DNA from: Pseudomonadota bacterium
Lineage (GTDB): Bacteria > Pseudomonadota > Gammaproteobacteria > Burkholderiales > Burkholderiaceae_C
Direction of reading: 5' to 3'
Length of the DNA: 56,684 nt
Assembly: GCA_019351955.1 (NCBI GenBank)
Contig: JABBOE010000006.1
Location: forward strand, 1 to 56,684
Shown: positions 9,121 to 19,240 of the stretch, in pieces
Layout: the number at the start of each line of letters is the position of its first letter
How positions within the stretch are numbered: the first letter of the stretch is position 1
Notes under the pieces: model-generated
Seen by the model: only the letters and a program-made list of their open reading frames with translations
The model's database searches: none
Told to the model about the DNA's origin: nothing
Program-made: the position numbers and the translations under genes

Positions 9121-9356
9121 GTGCCTCTGAGAAATCACCCACGATACGCACTGTACGCTGCCCGGCTTGCGGTGGAGCCAGTCGTTATGCCGTTGATAAT
9201 CCCTGGCGCCCTTTTTGCAGCGAACGCTGCAAAAACATGGATTTCGGCGCCTGGGCCAGTGAGCAGTACCGTGTCGCGACCACGCCCATCACGGGCGAGG
9301 AGACCGATGATCCGTCGGCCGGGGCGTCCAAGCCACATCAGCCGGCCAAACACTGA
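9117..9356 (+). CDS. yacG: DNA gyrase inhibitor / zinc-binding protein YacG
   Basis: A 79-residue protein with the YacG zinc motif: CPACGG followed about 20 residues later by FCSERCKNMDFGAWASEQY. In E. coli YacG binds GyrB and blocks DNA binding by gyrase. The ATG at 9117 overlaps the zapD stop (ATGA), which indicates translational coupling. A GTG two codons earlier is also possible. The C-terminal tail is acidic and low in complexity, as in relatives. It is the last gene of this + strand group and meets mutT end to end with 25 bases between; a GC-rich hairpin (CGCGGC...GCCGCG near 9364-9377) lies there. Confidence 0.92.
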   Translation: MSASEKSPTIRTVRCPACGGASRYAVDNPWRPFCSERCKNMDFGAWASEQYRVATTPITGEETDDPSAGASKPHQPAKH

Positions 9357-9381
9357 CCAAGTGCGCGGCAAGCCGCGTGCG

Positions 9382-9828
9382 TCAATCCGTGGCCAAACGC
9401 CGCGCAGCCGTGCGACCGCGCTCCTCGGCCAGCCATTGCAGCACGGGGAGAGTCCCAGGCAACACTGGCGTTACGCGCACTGGCAGGCGTTCCCAAGAAA
9501 GGGCTTGCCCCTCACAAGGTCGCAGATCACCCTCCCACTGCGTGACCTTGCAGAACTGGAGTTCGACCCGGGCGTGGGGGTAGTCCATCACGCAAGATCG
9601 CCAGTAAGACGCCTGGATGTGGTTGATGCCGAGTTCCTCGCGCAGCTCACGTGCCAGAGCCTGCAGAAGCGTCTCGCCTTGTTCGATCTTCCCGCCGGGA
9701 AATTCCCAATAACCTGCATAGGGCTTGCCCGCAGGCCTGCTCGCCAACAGGAAACTGCCGTCTTCCCGCAGCAGTACGCCGACCGCAACGGGCACGAGCG
9801 GGCGCTGGACCTGTGAAGGCTCGTGCAT
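9382..9828 (-). CDS. mutT: Nudix hydrolase, MutT type (8-oxo-dGTP diphosphatase)
   Basis: A 148-residue protein with a complete Nudix box: GGKIEQGE...REL-REELG (pattern Gx5Ex7REUXEExGU) about residues 42-64. It is preceded by the MutT-like GVLLREDG...LLASRPAGKPYAGYWEFPGG. MutT hydrolyses 8-oxo-dGTP and keeps oxidised guanine out of DNA; mutM and mutY for the same damage are also in this window. The ATG at 9828 overlaps the stop of the upstream ATPase gene (ATGA), so I prefer it to longer in-frame starts. It is the last gene of the secA-argJ-ATPase-mutT group. Exact substrate is inferred from similarity and context. Confidence 0.85.
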   Translation of the reverse strand: MHEPSQVQRPLVPVAVGVLLREDGSFLLASRPAGKPYAGYWEFPGGKIEQGETLLQALARELREELGINHIQASYWRSCVMDYPHARVELQFCKVTQWEGDLRPCEGQALSWERLPVRVTPVLPGTLPVLQWLAEERGRTAARRLATD

Positions 9829-10733
9829 CAGCGCGCCTTGCGACCGGCATAATCGCGCGCGAACTGCCACGCGATGCGCCCGGAGCGTGAACCTCTCTCG
9901 AGTGCCCACACCAACGCCTCTGCGTGCGCACTGCTTGCTTGTTTGGGTGTGGCGCCGAACGCCTGCAGCCAATGCTCGACGATTCGCAGGTAATGATCCT
10001 GATCGAAAGGATAAAAGCTCACCCACAGGCCAAAGCGGTCGGAAAGGCTGATCTTTTCCTCCACTACTTCGCCAGGGTGCACCTCGCCACTTTCGGTATG
10101 CTGGTAAGTGAGGTTCTCGTGCATGTACTCGGGCAGCAGGTGACGTCGATTGGACGTGGCGTAGATCAGCACATTGTCGGCCTGCGCTGCGATGGAACCA
10201 TCGAGCACGGACTTGAGCGCTTTGTAACCGACTTCCCCCTCGTCAAACGAGAGATCGTCCGCGAATACGATGAAGCGCTCGGGGCGGTCCATGAGCAGAT
10301 CCATCAGGTCGGGGAGATCGACCAGATCCGTCTTGTCCATCTCGATCAGGCGCAACCCCCTGGGCGCGAATTTGTTCAAGCAGGCCTTGACCAGCGAGGA
10401 TTTTCCCGTACCCCTGGCACCAGTTAACAGGACGTTGTTCGCGGGCTTGCCTGCTGTGAATTGACCCGTGTTGCGCTCCACGCGTCGCTTTTGCTCGTCA
10501 ATGCCCTGCAGGTCGTCGAGCGCAATAGGGGAGAGGTGGCGCACCGCTTGGAGCCAGGTGTGGTTGCCACGCTTGCGCCAGCGAAAGGCTGCCGCAGAGT
10601 CCCAATCCGGGGCAGCTGGAGCAGGTGCGAAAGCCTGCTCCAGGCGGGTCAGAACCCGCTCGGCCTGCTCAAGCAGCGCCGATAGTTGTCCTCCCCGATC
10701 CAAGACGGCGTGGGCATCATCGCGCTTGCCCAT
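9828..10733 (-). CDS. AAA-type ATP-binding protein (DUF815 family)
   Basis: A 301-residue protein of the DUF815 ATPase family. An N-terminal helical part (about 1-90) precedes the P-loop LLTGARGTGKSSL (about residues 106-118). A Walker B-like FIVFADDLSFDEGE and a sensor-like IYATSNRRHLLPE follow. The family is widespread in proteobacteria, commonly beside argJ and mutT as here, but its biochemical role is not established to my knowledge. The ATG at 10733 lies four bases after the argJ stop and is preferred over an in-frame start 36 codons upstream inside argJ. It is cytoplasmic, with no signal peptide or membrane segment visible. Confidence 0.88.
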   Translation of the reverse strand: MGKRDDAHAVLDRGGQLSALLEQAERVLTRLEQAFAPAPAAPDWDSAAAFRWRKRGNHTWLQAVRHLSPIALDDLQGIDEQKRRVERNTGQFTAGKPANNVLLTGARGTGKSSLVKACLNKFAPRGLRLIEMDKTDLVDLPDLMDLLMDRPERFIVFADDLSFDEGEVGYKALKSVLDGSIAAQADNVLIYATSNRRHLLPEYMHENLTYQHTESGEVHPGEVVEEKISLSDRFGLWVSFYPFDQDHYLRIVEHWLQAFGATPKQASSAHAEALVWALERGSRSGRIAWQFARDYAGRKAR

Positions 10734-10737
10734 CGCT

Positions 10738-11973
10738 TCAGCTCCGGTAGTCGGCGTTGATCGAGACGTACTCGTGCGAGAGGTCGCACGTCCACACCGT
10801 GGCGTGCGCGTCGCCACGGCCGAGAACGATGCGTACGCCAATTTCCCGCTTCGCCATCACACGCTTGCCGTCAGCCTCCTGGTACTGTGGGTGGCGGCCA
10901 CCTTGCGTGGCGACATGAACCTCGTCAAGATAAAGGTCGATCCCGCCCACCTCAAGATCCTCAATTCCCGCGTAACCGACCGCTGCCAGGATGCGTCCGA
11001 GATTCGGGTCACTCGCGAAGAAGGCCGTCTTCACCAAGGGTGAGTGTGCCACGGCGTACGCCACCAGGCGCGCCTCATCGCGCGTTTTTGCACCTTGTAC
11101 CGCGATGGTGATGAACTTGGTTGCACCCTCGCCGTCACGCACGATGGCCTGCGCCAGTTCCAGCGCGACCGCCGTGAGCGCCTGGCGCAACAACTGCGCC
11201 TGGGGGCTGGCGACCGCGCGAATGACGGGAAGCGCTGCACGGCCCGTCGCGGCGACGATGAGCGAATCGTTCGTGGAGGTGTCGCCATCGACCGTGATGC
11301 AGTTGAACGACGCGTCGGCCACCTCACGCGCGAGCTGCGCCAAAACAGCAGCAGCCACAGGCGCATCGGTTGCAACGAAACCCAGCATCGTGGCCATGTT
11401 CGGGCGGATCATGCCCGCGCCTTTCGCAATGCCCGTGACCGTCACGGGCACCCCGTCAATCACGACGCGCGCGCTTGCCGCCTTGGGCACCGTGTCGGTT
11501 GTCATAATGGCCGCCGCCGCGTCTGCCCATGCATCCGCGCGGGCATCAGCCAGCGCCGCGGGCAGCCCGCCAACGAGTCTGTCCACCGCAAGCGGCTCCA
11601 GAATGACCCCCGTGGAAAACGGCAGAACTTCTTGCGCCTGCACGCCCACAAGCGCCGCCACGGCCGTGCAGCTTTGGCGTGCGGCAAGCAGGCCTGGAGC
11701 CCCGGTGCCTGCGTTGGCGCAGCCCGTATTGACAACCAGTGCGCGCATCGGCCCGCACTGCGCTTGCCCCAGATGTTCTCGACAAACCTGTACCGGCGCC
11801 GCACAGAACCGGTTGCGCGTGAATACGCCTGCAACCTGGGTGCCAGCGTCGAACAAAAATAAGGTCAGATCGGTACGGCCCGCCTTGCGAATGCCCGCTT
11901 GCGACACGCCCATGCGCACTCCCGCCACAACATGCAAGGCAACGGGGTCGGGAGGAAGAAGATTCACAGCCAT
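10738..11973 (-). CDS. argJ: Glutamate N-acetyltransferase / amino-acid acetyltransferase ArgJ
   Basis: A 410-residue enzyme that transfers acetyl from N-acetylornithine to glutamate, recycling the acetyl group in arginine synthesis. Some members also use acetyl-CoA. The hallmark autoproteolysis site ATML is present ([13 protein letters not shown], about residues 185-197). The precursor is cut before the threonine, which becomes the N-terminal nucleophile of the beta chain. The C-terminal part has [15 protein letters not shown] and ends with [12 protein letters not shown], as in other ArgJ proteins. I use the ATG at 11973 (MAVNLLPPD); an ATG three codons earlier is possible. It follows secA by 117 bases. 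Confidence 0.95.
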   Translation of the reverse strand: MAVNLLPPDPVALHVVAGVRMGVSQAGIRKAGRTDLTLFLFDAGTQVAGVFTRNRFCAAPVQVCREHLGQAQCGPMRALVVNTGCANAGTGAPGLLAARQSCTAVAALVGVQAQEVLPFSTGVILEPLAVDRLVGGLPAALADARADAWADAAAAIMTTDTVPKAASARVVIDGVPVTVTGIAKGAGMIRPNMATMLGFVATDAPVAAAVLAQLAREVADASFNCITVDGDTSTNDSLIVAATGRAALPVIRAVASPQAQLLRQALTAVALELAQAIVRDGEGATKFITIAVQGAKTRDEARLVAYAVAHSPLVKTAFFASDPNLGRILAAVGYAGIEDLEVGGIDLYLDEVHVATQGGRHPQYQEADGKRVMAKREIGVRIVLGRGDAHATVWTCDLSHEYVSINADYRS

Positions 11974-12090
11974 GGCGCGCACTCCATCAGGGCCTAGGTC
12001 ATTGGATCGTCAGGTGGGACGGGCTTGCACTGTCGCGCAAAACGCACTCCAGGTGGCAAGAGCCAAACCCCCGGGTACGCTCGTCGCAAC

Positions 12091-14886
12091 CTAGTTCAGC
12101 TTACCGTGGCAATGCTTGTATTTCTTGCCACTGCCGCACGGGCAAGGATCGTTGCGGCCGACTTTAGGCAAGGCGTTGACGATCGGTTGCATCACTGCCG
12201 TGCCTGCGGCAGCTGCGGCCACCGCTGCATCCGCGCCTTCCGGCCCTCCATCGGCCAGCACGGCACTCCCCGCCTCGGGATGCTGGTACACGACATTGAT
12301 CAAACTTTGCGCTCGCTGCTCAATCTGCTCTGCCGCAGCGTCCGCCTGTTCCTGAGTCTGCACCTGTACCGTCATGAGGGTGCGTGTGACATCGTTCTTC
12401 ACCGCGTCGAGCATTTGCCCGAACAGTTCGAAAGCCTCTCTCTTGTATTCCTGCTTGGGCTGCTTTTGGGCATAGCCACGCAGGTGAATACCCTGACGCA
12501 AGTAATCAAGCGCTGAGAGATGCTCGCGCCAGTGCTGGTCAAGCGACTGCAGCAACACCATGCGCTCGAAGCCAGCAAAGTTGCCCACACCGACGCTGTC
12601 GACTTTCGCCTTGTAGTGGACGTTGACGGCTTCCAGGGCACGCTCCAGCACATCTTCATCCGTAATGGTCTGGTCCGCCTCGATCCAGTCCTTTAGGTTC
12701 AACTCGACCTGCATGTCGTCACGCAACGCACGCTCCATGCCAGCGACATCCCACTGCTCCTCCATGCTCTGCGGCGGCACATACAGATGCACCAGATCCG
12801 TGACGCCGCCTTCGCGCAAGTCGGCGATTTGCGCACTCACGTCCTGGTTGTCTAGGATCGTGTTGCGCTGCTCATAGAGAATCTTGCGCTGCTCATTGGC
12901 AACGTCGTCATATTCGAGGAGCTGCTTGCGCACGTCGAAATTGCGTGCCTCGACCTTGCGCTGGGCTGATTCGATCGACCGCGTGACCATGCCAGCCTCG
13001 ATCGCCTCACCCTCGGGCATCTTGAGCCGATCCATGATCGCGCGCACGCGGTCACCGGCAAAAATGCGCATGAGTGAATCGTCCAGCGAGAGGTAAAACC
13101 GCGACGAGCCCGGATCCCCTTGGCGGCCCGACCGACCGCGCAACTGGTTGTCCACGCGACGCGACTCGCTGCGCTCGGTGCCGACGATGTGCAGACCTCC
13201 CTCGGCAATTACATGATCGTGCAGCGCCTGCCACTCCTCACGCAGTTGCTCGACGCGTTGGCGCTTGTCTTCATCGGCAAGATTGGCGTCGGCCTCGATG
13301 ATCTCGCACTGCTTCTCCACGTTGCCGCCGAGCACAATGTCGGTGCCCCGACCGGCCATGTTGGTGGCAATGGTGATCATCTTCGGCCGTCCAGCCTGCG
13401 CAACGATCTCCGCCTCGCGCGCATGCTGCTTGGCGTTCAGCACCTGGTGCGGCAGCTTTTCCTTGTTCAGCAGCAGCGAGAGGTGCTCGCTGGCCTCAAT
13501 GGAGGCGGTGCCCACGAGCACGGGCTGACCTCGTTCGTAGCACGCCTTGATATCGGCCACCACCGAAAGGTCACGCTCGCGCGCGGTCTTGTAGACCTTG
13601 TCCTGATAGTCCTTGCGCTGGCTGGGACGGTTCGTGGGGATCACCACGGTTTCCAGCTTGTAGATTTCCTGGAACTCGTAGGCCTCTGTGTCGGCCGTGC
13701 CCGTCATACCGGCGAGCTTGCCGTACATGCGGAAATAGTTCTGGAATGTGATCGACGCAAGCGTCTGGTTCTCGTTCTGAATCCTGACGCCTTCCTTGGC
13801 TTCGACGGCTTGGTGAAGTCCATCCGACCAACGGCGCCCGACCATGATGCGACCGGTGAACTCGTCGACGATGATCACCTCGCCGTTCTGGACCACGTAA
13901 TGCTGGTCGCGGTAATAGAGGTGATGCGCGCGAAGTGCTGCATACAGGTGATGCATCAGCGCGATGTTGGATGCGTCATACAGCGAGCTGCCTTCGGGAA
14001 TCAAGCCCATCTCGCCCAGAATGCGTTCGGCCTTCTCGTGGCCGGATTCGGTGAGGTAGACCTGATGACTCTTTTCGTCAACCGTGAAGTCACCGGGCTT
14101 TTCCACGCCCTTGCCCGTGATCGGATCTTCCTCGCCGATCTGGCGATCGAGAAGCGGCACCACCTTGTCAAGTTTGATATAGAGCTCAGTGTTGTCCTCG
14201 GCCTGGCCCGAGATGATGAGCGGTGTGCGTGCCTCGTCAATCAGAATCGAGTCGACCTCGTCAATCAACGCATAGTTCAGCCCGCGCTGCACCCGCTCAC
14301 CGGGCTCGAAAACCATGTTGTCACGCAGATAATCAAAACCGTATTCGTTGTTCGTCCCGTAGGTCACATCGGATGCATACGCCGCCTGCTTTTCCTCCCG
14401 CGGCATATTGGGCAGGTTGATGCCCACGCTGAGTCCCAGAAAGTTGTAAAGCCGACTCATCCATTGCGCGTCGCGCTGGGCCAGGTAATCATTCACCGTG
14501 ACCACATGCACACCCTTACCGGACAGCGCATTGAGATAGACCGGAAGCGTACCGACTAGCGTCTTGCCCTCACCGGTGCGCATTTCGGCAATCTTGCCGT
14601 CGTGCAGCGCCATACCGCCGATGAGTTGCACGTCGAAGTGGCGCATTTTGAGCGCTCGCTTGCCGCCTTCGCGTACCACGGCAAAGGCCTCCGGCAGGAC
14701 ATCGTCGAGCGATCGGCCGTTCGCAACCTGTTGCTTGAACTCAGCTGTCTTGGCGCGCAGCTCGGCGTCGGAGAGTCCTTCAAACTGCGACTCCAGCGCG
14801 TTAATGCGCTGCACAACGCGGCGATATTGGCGGAGCAGGCGCTCGTTGCGGCTGCCAAAGAGACGGGTCAGGAAGGTTGCAGGCAT
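12091..14886 (-). CDS. secA: Preprotein translocase ATPase SecA
   Basis: A 931-residue motor that drives unfolded preproteins through SecYEG. The N-terminal membrane-associating helix [18 protein letters not shown] is followed by NBD1 with Walker A MRTGEGKT (about residue 105) and the [16 protein letters not shown] motif (about residue 210). Next come the preprotein cross-linking domain and NBD2 with [15 protein letters not shown] (about residue 510). The C-terminal zinc/SecB-binding motif is [17 protein letters not shown]. All expected domains are present and the length is typical. The ATG at 14886 gives the classical N-terminus; an in-frame start 33 codons upstream looks spurious. A TAGAAT (-10-like, 14992-14997) lies upstream on this strand, without a good -35. 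Confidence 0.97.
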   Translation of the reverse strand: MPATFLTRLFGSRNERLLRQYRRVVQRINALESQFEGLSDAELRAKTAEFKQQVANGRSLDDVLPEAFAVVREGGKRALKMRHFDVQLIGGMALHDGKIAEMRTGEGKTLVGTLPVYLNALSGKGVHVVTVNDYLAQRDAQWMSRLYNFLGLSVGINLPNMPREEKQAAYASDVTYGTNNEYGFDYLRDNMVFEPGERVQRGLNYALIDEVDSILIDEARTPLIISGQAEDNTELYIKLDKVVPLLDRQIGEEDPITGKGVEKPGDFTVDEKSHQVYLTESGHEKAERILGEMGLIPEGSSLYDASNIALMHHLYAALRAHHLYYRDQHYVVQNGEVIIVDEFTGRIMVGRRWSDGLHQAVEAKEGVRIQNENQTLASITFQNYFRMYGKLAGMTGTADTEAYEFQEIYKLETVVIPTNRPSQRKDYQDKVYKTARERDLSVVADIKACYERGQPVLVGTASIEASEHLSLLLNKEKLPHQVLNAKQHAREAEIVAQAGRPKMITIATNMAGRGTDIVLGGNVEKQCEIIEADANLADEDKRQRVEQLREEWQALHDHVIAEGGLHIVGTERSESRRVDNQLRGRSGRQGDPGSSRFYLSLDDSLMRIFAGDRVRAIMDRLKMPEGEAIEAGMVTRSIESAQRKVEARNFDVRKQLLEYDDVANEQRKILYEQRNTILDNQDVSAQIADLREGGVTDLVHLYVPPQSMEEQWDVAGMERALRDDMQVELNLKDWIEADQTITDEDVLERALEAVNVHYKAKVDSVGVGNFAGFERMVLLQSLDQHWREHLSALDYLRQGIHLRGYAQKQPKQEYKREAFELFGQMLDAVKNDVTRTLMTVQVQTQEQADAAAEQIEQRAQSLINVVYQHPEAGSAVLADGGPEGADAAVAAAAAGTAVMQPIVNALPKVGRNDPCPCGSGKKYKHCHGKLN

Positions 14887-15059
14887 GGGTCGTTTTGGAT
14901 GCGGCACGCCGGGCAAGCCAAAGCGGCCAAACCCTGGACGGTGGGACAAGCGGCGCATCACGCCCCGCTTGTCAGCGCAAGTCAAACCTGCATTCTACCC
15001 AGCGCTCCCAGAATATGATGCTGTCGGGCATTGCGGGACAATGGAGCCAAATTGCGACC

Positions 15060-15530
15060 ATGTCCACCAACGCTCCTCCACTGCGCAAGCTCCGCAGATC
15101 TGCCACTCCTGCGCCAACGGGCCTCAGCATGGCTGCGCTGCCCTTGTGGATGCAGCGCACGCAAATCCTGGTTTCCCTCAAGGAACAAGCACTCGCGTCG
15201 AAACAGATGTGGGCGATGCTCCAGACAGCGCTGCCTGCCGAACTCGCCAGTGCCGTACAACCTGGCAAGTGGGTCGACGGGGTGTGGGCACTCACCGCGT
15301 CCTCACCTGCGGTTGCGGCCAAGCTCAAACTCTACGGGCCGTTATTGCTGCGCCAGTTGCAAAAGGCCGGTTGGCCGCTGGTGCGCATTGCAGTGCGGGT
15401 CAAGGAACCGGGGAGAGAGCTGGGAACCACAACTCCGGCCACCCGGACCGGTGCCAGTTCGCCGGCCCCGGCGGACGTGCGCGCTCGGCTGCGCGAATTG
15501 CGCATCCGCCACGCGAAGGCCGGAGGTTGA
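15060..15530 (+). CDS. dciA: DciA-like DUF721 protein
   Basis: A 156-residue protein of the DUF721 family, located between divergent secA and convergent lpxC, the place of dciA in many proteobacteria. DciA loads the replicative helicase DnaB in bacteria lacking DnaC/DnaI. The recognisable part is the central LPAELASAVQPGKWVDGVWALTA-type segment (about residues 57-80), with the conserved ...LTASSPAVAAKLKL stretch forming the KH-like fold. The C-terminal ~40 residues are proline/alanine- and arginine-rich. The ATG at 15060 was chosen because family members are 140-170 residues; longer frames read into the secA promoter region. The family is divergent, so the assignment relies partly on position. 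Confidence 0.75.
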   Translation: MSTNAPPLRKLRRSATPAPTGLSMAALPLWMQRTQILVSLKEQALASKQMWAMLQTALPAELASAVQPGKWVDGVWALTASSPAVAAKLKLYGPLLLRQLQKAGWPLVRIAVRVKEPGRELGTTTPATRTGASSPAPADVRARLRELRIRHAKAGG

Positions 15531-15584
15531 TTGAGGGGCGTGGCGTGTTGACCGGCATGGAGTGCGCGGCGCGTCCGGCCTTAC

Positions 15585-16511
15585 TCAGGCCGCCGCCTTG
15601 AACGTGCTGCGGTAGCCGATAGGGGCGTCCTCTGCGTGCGCAAAACTGACCACTTCGAAAGCATCTGGATCGGCCATGACGGCGCGCAGCAACGCGTTGT
15701 TGACTGCATGACCGCTGCGATACGCACTGTAGGCACCGATGATCGGATGCCCCGCGACGTAAAGGTCTCCAATGGCATCGAGCATCTTGTGCTTGACAAA
15801 CTCGGCGTCAAAGCGAAGCCCCTCCTGGTTCAGGATCCGCGACTCGTCCATCACGATGGCATTTTCCATGCTGCCACCCTGCGCTAGGCCCCGCTCGCGC
15901 AGCGCATCCACATCGCGCATAAAACCGAATGTTCGGGCACGCGCGATTTCGCGCACGTACGCCGTCATGCTGAAGTCAAAAGCGTAATCCTGCGCGGTCT
16001 GGTCAATGGCGGGATGGTCGAACTCGATAGCGAAGTGCAGGCGAAAACCATCGTAAGGCTCTAGACGGGCCCATTTATCGCCATCACGATCGTGCGTGCG
16101 CACCTCGACCGGTTTACGCATTCGAATGAAACGCCTAGGCGCCGCTTGGTCCTGCAAGCCCGAGGATTGCAGCAGGTAGACGAAACTCGAGGCCGATCCA
16201 TCCAGAATCGGAATTTCCTCCGCGTCCACATCCACCAGCAAATTGTCAATGCCAAGACCTGCGCAAGCAGACAACAGATGCTCAACCGTGTGAATCTTTG
16301 CATCACCCACGCCCAGCGTCGTGGCCATGCGCGTGTCCACGACCGCGTCTGGCCGCAAAGCGATGCTCACCGGCTTGGGCAGATCGACGCGCCGAAAGAC
16401 GATACCCGTGTCGGCAGCAGCCGGGTGCAGCGTGAGCTCGACGCGCTCACTGCTGTGCAAACCCACACCAACGGCGCGGTTGGTCGAGCGAATGGTGCGC
16501 TGGGACAGCAT
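15585..16511 (-). CDS. lpxC: UDP-3-O-acyl-N-acetylglucosamine deacetylase LpxC
   Basis: A 308-residue zinc amidase catalysing the committed step of lipid A synthesis. It starts [20 protein letters not shown], as in most LpxC proteins. Zinc ligands are visible as the histidine in TVEHLLSAC (about residue 78) and the histidine and aspartate in [12 protein letters not shown] (about residues 236-240). The catalytic histidine is in [11 protein letters not shown] near the C-terminus. It closes the dcw cluster, 212 bases downstream of ftsZ, so it probably has its own promoter. The ATG at 16511 gives the standard N-terminus. Confidence 0.97.
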   Translation of the reverse strand: MLSQRTIRSTNRAVGVGLHSSERVELTLHPAAADTGIVFRRVDLPKPVSIALRPDAVVDTRMATTLGVGDAKIHTVEHLLSACAGLGIDNLLVDVDAEEIPILDGSASSFVYLLQSSGLQDQAAPRRFIRMRKPVEVRTHDRDGDKWARLEPYDGFRLHFAIEFDHPAIDQTAQDYAFDFSMTAYVREIARARTFGFMRDVDALRERGLAQGGSMENAIVMDESRILNQEGLRFDAEFVKHKMLDAIGDLYVAGHPIIGAYSAYRSGHAVNNALLRAVMADPDAFEVVSFAHAEDAPIGYRSTFKAAA

Positions 16512-16703
16512 GATTATCGGTTTTCCGATCAGACCTGTATCTTGTTCAATGCGAGGTGGCCATTTTAAAGAGGCCTCGATAAGCCTGCACGCCACCGCGC
16601 GCGGGAGGCAACACGCGCGGCGGGGTGTGGCGTACCGCGAGCTGGGCGAGCCGCGGAACGCACCAGTGGAACGGGGTCATCCACCGGTGCTATACCCACA
16701 TCT

Positions 16704-16720
16704 CGACGGTGGAACCGTCG
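16704..16720 (-). terminator. Short stem-loop after ftsZ
   Basis: Perfect 7-bp inverted repeat CGACGGT / ACCGTCG with a 3-base loop, three bases after the ftsZ stop codon. No T run follows on the minus strand, so it is at most a weak or factor-dependent terminator or a mRNA end-stabilising hairpin. The rest of the ftsZ-lpxC gap (to 16512) presumably carries the lpxC promoter, but I see no clear -35/-10 pair. Confidence 0.3.
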
Positions 16721-16723
16721 CCT

Positions 16724-17911
16724 TCAGTCGGCTTGCTTGCGCAGGAAAGCCGGGATCTCCATCTCGTCCATGCCGCTTTGCATCAGCGCGTTGACGTGGG
16801 CTGAGGGCGCGTTGCCGCGCGGGTTGCGCCAGATCGCGGGAATCTGGGTGGAATCAATGCCCGCTCCATGACCCATGCTCACCGGCCCGGCATCGGTGCC
16901 GTTGCGCAGGATGGTCAGGCTCGGCGCTGCCTTCAAGGCGGCCTTTGCACGAGACAGTCCGGTGGCGAGAACCGTCACGCGCAGCGAGTCACCCATGCTC
17001 GGATCGTTCACCGTGCCAAAAATGATGTGGGCATCGGCTGCCGCGTAGGCGCGGATCGCGTTCATGGCTTCACGGGTTTCACTCAATTTGAGCGAATCAT
17101 CGGCGGTGATGTTCACCAGCACACCCTTTGCACCGGACAGATCCACCCCGTCCAGAAGCGGGCAGACCACAGCCTGCTCGGCTGCCAATCGTGCGCGATC
17201 GGCGCCACTGGCTACAGCGGTACCCATCATGGCCTTGCCGGGCTCGCCCATCACTGTTTTCACGTCCTCGAAGTCGGCGTTGATCATGCCTGGCACGTTG
17301 ATGATCTCGGCGATGCCTCCAGTGGCGTTTTTCAACACGTCATTGGCCTTGGCGAAAGCTTCCTTCTGCGAGATGTCGTCGCCGTACACCTCGAGGAGCT
17401 TTTCGTTAAGCACAACGATGAGCGAATCGACATTCTTCTCCAACTCCTCCAAACCTATTTCGGCGTTGGACAGTCGCTTGGTTCCCTCAAACTCGAATGG
17501 CTTGGTCACCACGGCGACGGTCAGGATGCCCATTTCCCGGGCGATGCGCGCAACCACCGGAGCGGCGCCGGTGCCTGTACCCCCACCCATCCCGGCGGTA
17601 ATGAACAGCATGTGCGCCCCAGTCAGGGCCTCCCGAATCTGGGCCTGTGCTTGCTCAGCTGCATCGCGCCCCACCTGCGGCTTGCCGCCAGCGCCGAGCC
17701 CCGTTTTGCCAAGCTGGATGAAACGATGTGCGCTTGGACGCTGCAGGGCCTGGGCGTCCGTGTTGGCGCAGATGAATTCCACACCCTTCACGCCACTGGC
17801 GATCATGTGCTCAACGGCGTTTCCACCGCCCCCGCCCATACCGATCACCTTGATGTTCGTCCCGCGGTCGAACGCGCTGTCGCCGATGTCCTCAATCATT
17901 TCAAAAGCCAT
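16724..17911 (-). CDS. ftsZ: Cell division protein FtsZ
   Basis: A 395-residue tubulin-like GTPase that forms the cytokinetic Z-ring. It starts MAFEMIEDI, with GMGGGGGNAVEHMI directly after. The tubulin signature GGGTGTG is in FITAGMGGGTGTGAAP (about residue 108). The T7 synergy loop is recognisable as NADFEDVKTVM (about 210). A variable linker leads to the conserved C-terminal peptide MDEMEIPAFLRKQAD, which binds FtsA, ZipA-type anchors and regulators. It follows ftsA by 84 bases. ZapD, encoded at 8.4-9.1 kb, is expected to bundle these filaments. Confidence 0.98.
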   Translation of the reverse strand: MAFEMIEDIGDSAFDRGTNIKVIGMGGGGGNAVEHMIASGVKGVEFICANTDAQALQRPSAHRFIQLGKTGLGAGGKPQVGRDAAEQAQAQIREALTGAHMLFITAGMGGGTGTGAAPVVARIAREMGILTVAVVTKPFEFEGTKRLSNAEIGLEELEKNVDSLIVVLNEKLLEVYGDDISQKEAFAKANDVLKNATGGIAEIINVPGMINADFEDVKTVMGEPGKAMMGTAVASGADRARLAAEQAVVCPLLDGVDLSGAKGVLVNITADDSLKLSETREAMNAIRAYAAADAHIIFGTVNDPSMGDSLRVTVLATGLSRAKAALKAAPSLTILRNGTDAGPVSMGHGAGIDSTQIPAIWRNPRGNAPSAHVNALMQSGMDEMEIPAFLRKQAD

Positions 17912-17995
17912 GATGCACCTCCGTCGATAAAGTTGAAAAGCCCTGCCCTGCCAAACACTGCCTGCCGCCCTGAGGCCGCAGACCCCGTAAATCCG

Positions 17996-19240
17996 CTAAA
18001 AATTTCCCGCGAACCAATCCCGCACGCGCGTCATCAGAGTGCGGGCGCTGCCGCTTTTCTGCGCAATGCGTGCACCGCGCTGACGCTGCGTCTGCGCTTC
18101 CACGAGCAACCCCATGGCTGTCGCGTTGCGCGGGCTGCGCACCATGTCGGAAAGCGGACCGCTGTACTGCGGCAGACCCATGCGAACTGGCTTCAAGAAA
18201 ATGTCCTCACCCAGTTCCACCATCCCCGGCATCAATGCCGCCCCTCCGGTGAGCACCACTCCGGACGACAACACTTCCTCGTAGCCGGAGTCACGCACCA
18301 CCTGCTGCACCAGGGAGAAGATCTCCTCCACGCGCGGTTCGATCACGCCGGCAAGCGCCTGGCGCGAAAGCATGCGTGGCCCTCGATCACCCAAGCCTGG
18401 AACTTCAAGCCTCTCGTCAACGCCCGCCAGCAACTGCTTAGCGACGCCGTGTTCGATCTTGATGTCTTCGGCATCTTTGGTGGGCGTGCGCAGCGCCATC
18501 GCGATATCGCTCGTGATGAGCTCGCCAGCGATCGGAATGATCGCCGTATGGCGAATCGAACCACCGGTGTAGATCGCCACGTCGGTCACCCCTGCACCAA
18601 CGTCCACCAGCACCACGCCGAGCTCCTTCTCGTCCTCGGTAAGCACTGCATGGCTCGATGCCAGCGGATGCAAAACGACGGCGTCGACCTCGAGCCCACA
18701 GCGACGCACGCATTTGATGACGTTCTCGGCGGCGGTTTGCGCGCCGGTGACGATATGCACCTTGGTTTCCAGGCGGATGCCGCTCATACCCACGGGCTCC
18801 TTGACTTCCTGCCCGTCGATGATGAACTCTTGCGGCTCCACCAGAAGGAGTCGCTGATCAGTGGGAATATTCACCGCCTTGGCCGTTTCGATCACGCGCG
18901 ACACATCGTTCTGCGTGACCTCGCGATCCTTGATCGCCACCATCCCTTCGGAGTTTTGACCACGGATGTGGCTTCCGGTTATGCCTGTGATCACACGGGT
19001 AATCCGGCAATCGGCCATCAACTCGGCTTCCTTCAGCGCAGCCTGGATCGACTGCACGGTCGCCTCAATATCCACCACCACGCCACGGCGCATCCCCGCC
19101 GTGGCAGCTTGACCCATGCCCACGACTTTGAGCGTGGCTGCCGGGCTGTCCTGTTGCGGCAGGATTTCCGCCACCATCGCAAGCACCTTGGATGTGCCGA
19201 TGTCCAGCCCCACCACCAAATCTTTATAGTCCTTGGCCAT
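17996..19240 (-). CDS. ftsA: Cell division protein FtsA
   Basis: A 414-residue actin-like ATPase that anchors FtsZ to the membrane and recruits later divisome proteins. Phosphate loops of the actin fold are visible: VVGLDIGTSKVLA near the start, VLVDVGAGVTDVAIY (about 205) and VVLTGGAALMPGM (about 335). The C-terminus RDWFAGNF is the amphipathic membrane-targeting helix. The start codon overlaps the ftsQ stop as TAATG, so translation is probably coupled. Confidence 0.97.
   Translation of the reverse strand: MAKDYKDLVVGLDIGTSKVLAMVAEILPQQDSPAATLKVVGMGQAATAGMRRGVVVDIEATVQSIQAALKEAELMADCRITRVITGITGSHIRGQNSEGMVAIKDREVTQNDVSRVIETAKAVNIPTDQRLLLVEPQEFIIDGQEVKEPVGMSGIRLETKVHIVTGAQTAAENVIKCVRRCGLEVDAVVLHPLASSHAVLTEDEKELGVVLVDVGAGVTDVAIYTGGSIRHTAIIPIAGELITSDIAMALRTPTKDAEDIKIEHGVAKQLLAGVDERLEVPGLGDRGPRMLSRQALAGVIEPRVEEIFSLVQQVVRDSGYEEVLSSGVVLTGGAALMPGMVELGEDIFLKPVRMGLPQYSGPLSDMVRSPRNATAMGLLVEAQTQRQRGARIAQKSGSARTLMTRVRDWFAGNF

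Noticed and set aside
13120-14559. 479-codon plus-strand frame opposite secA
   Set aside because: Antisense shadow of a fully intact secA with low-complexity, unrecognisable translation.
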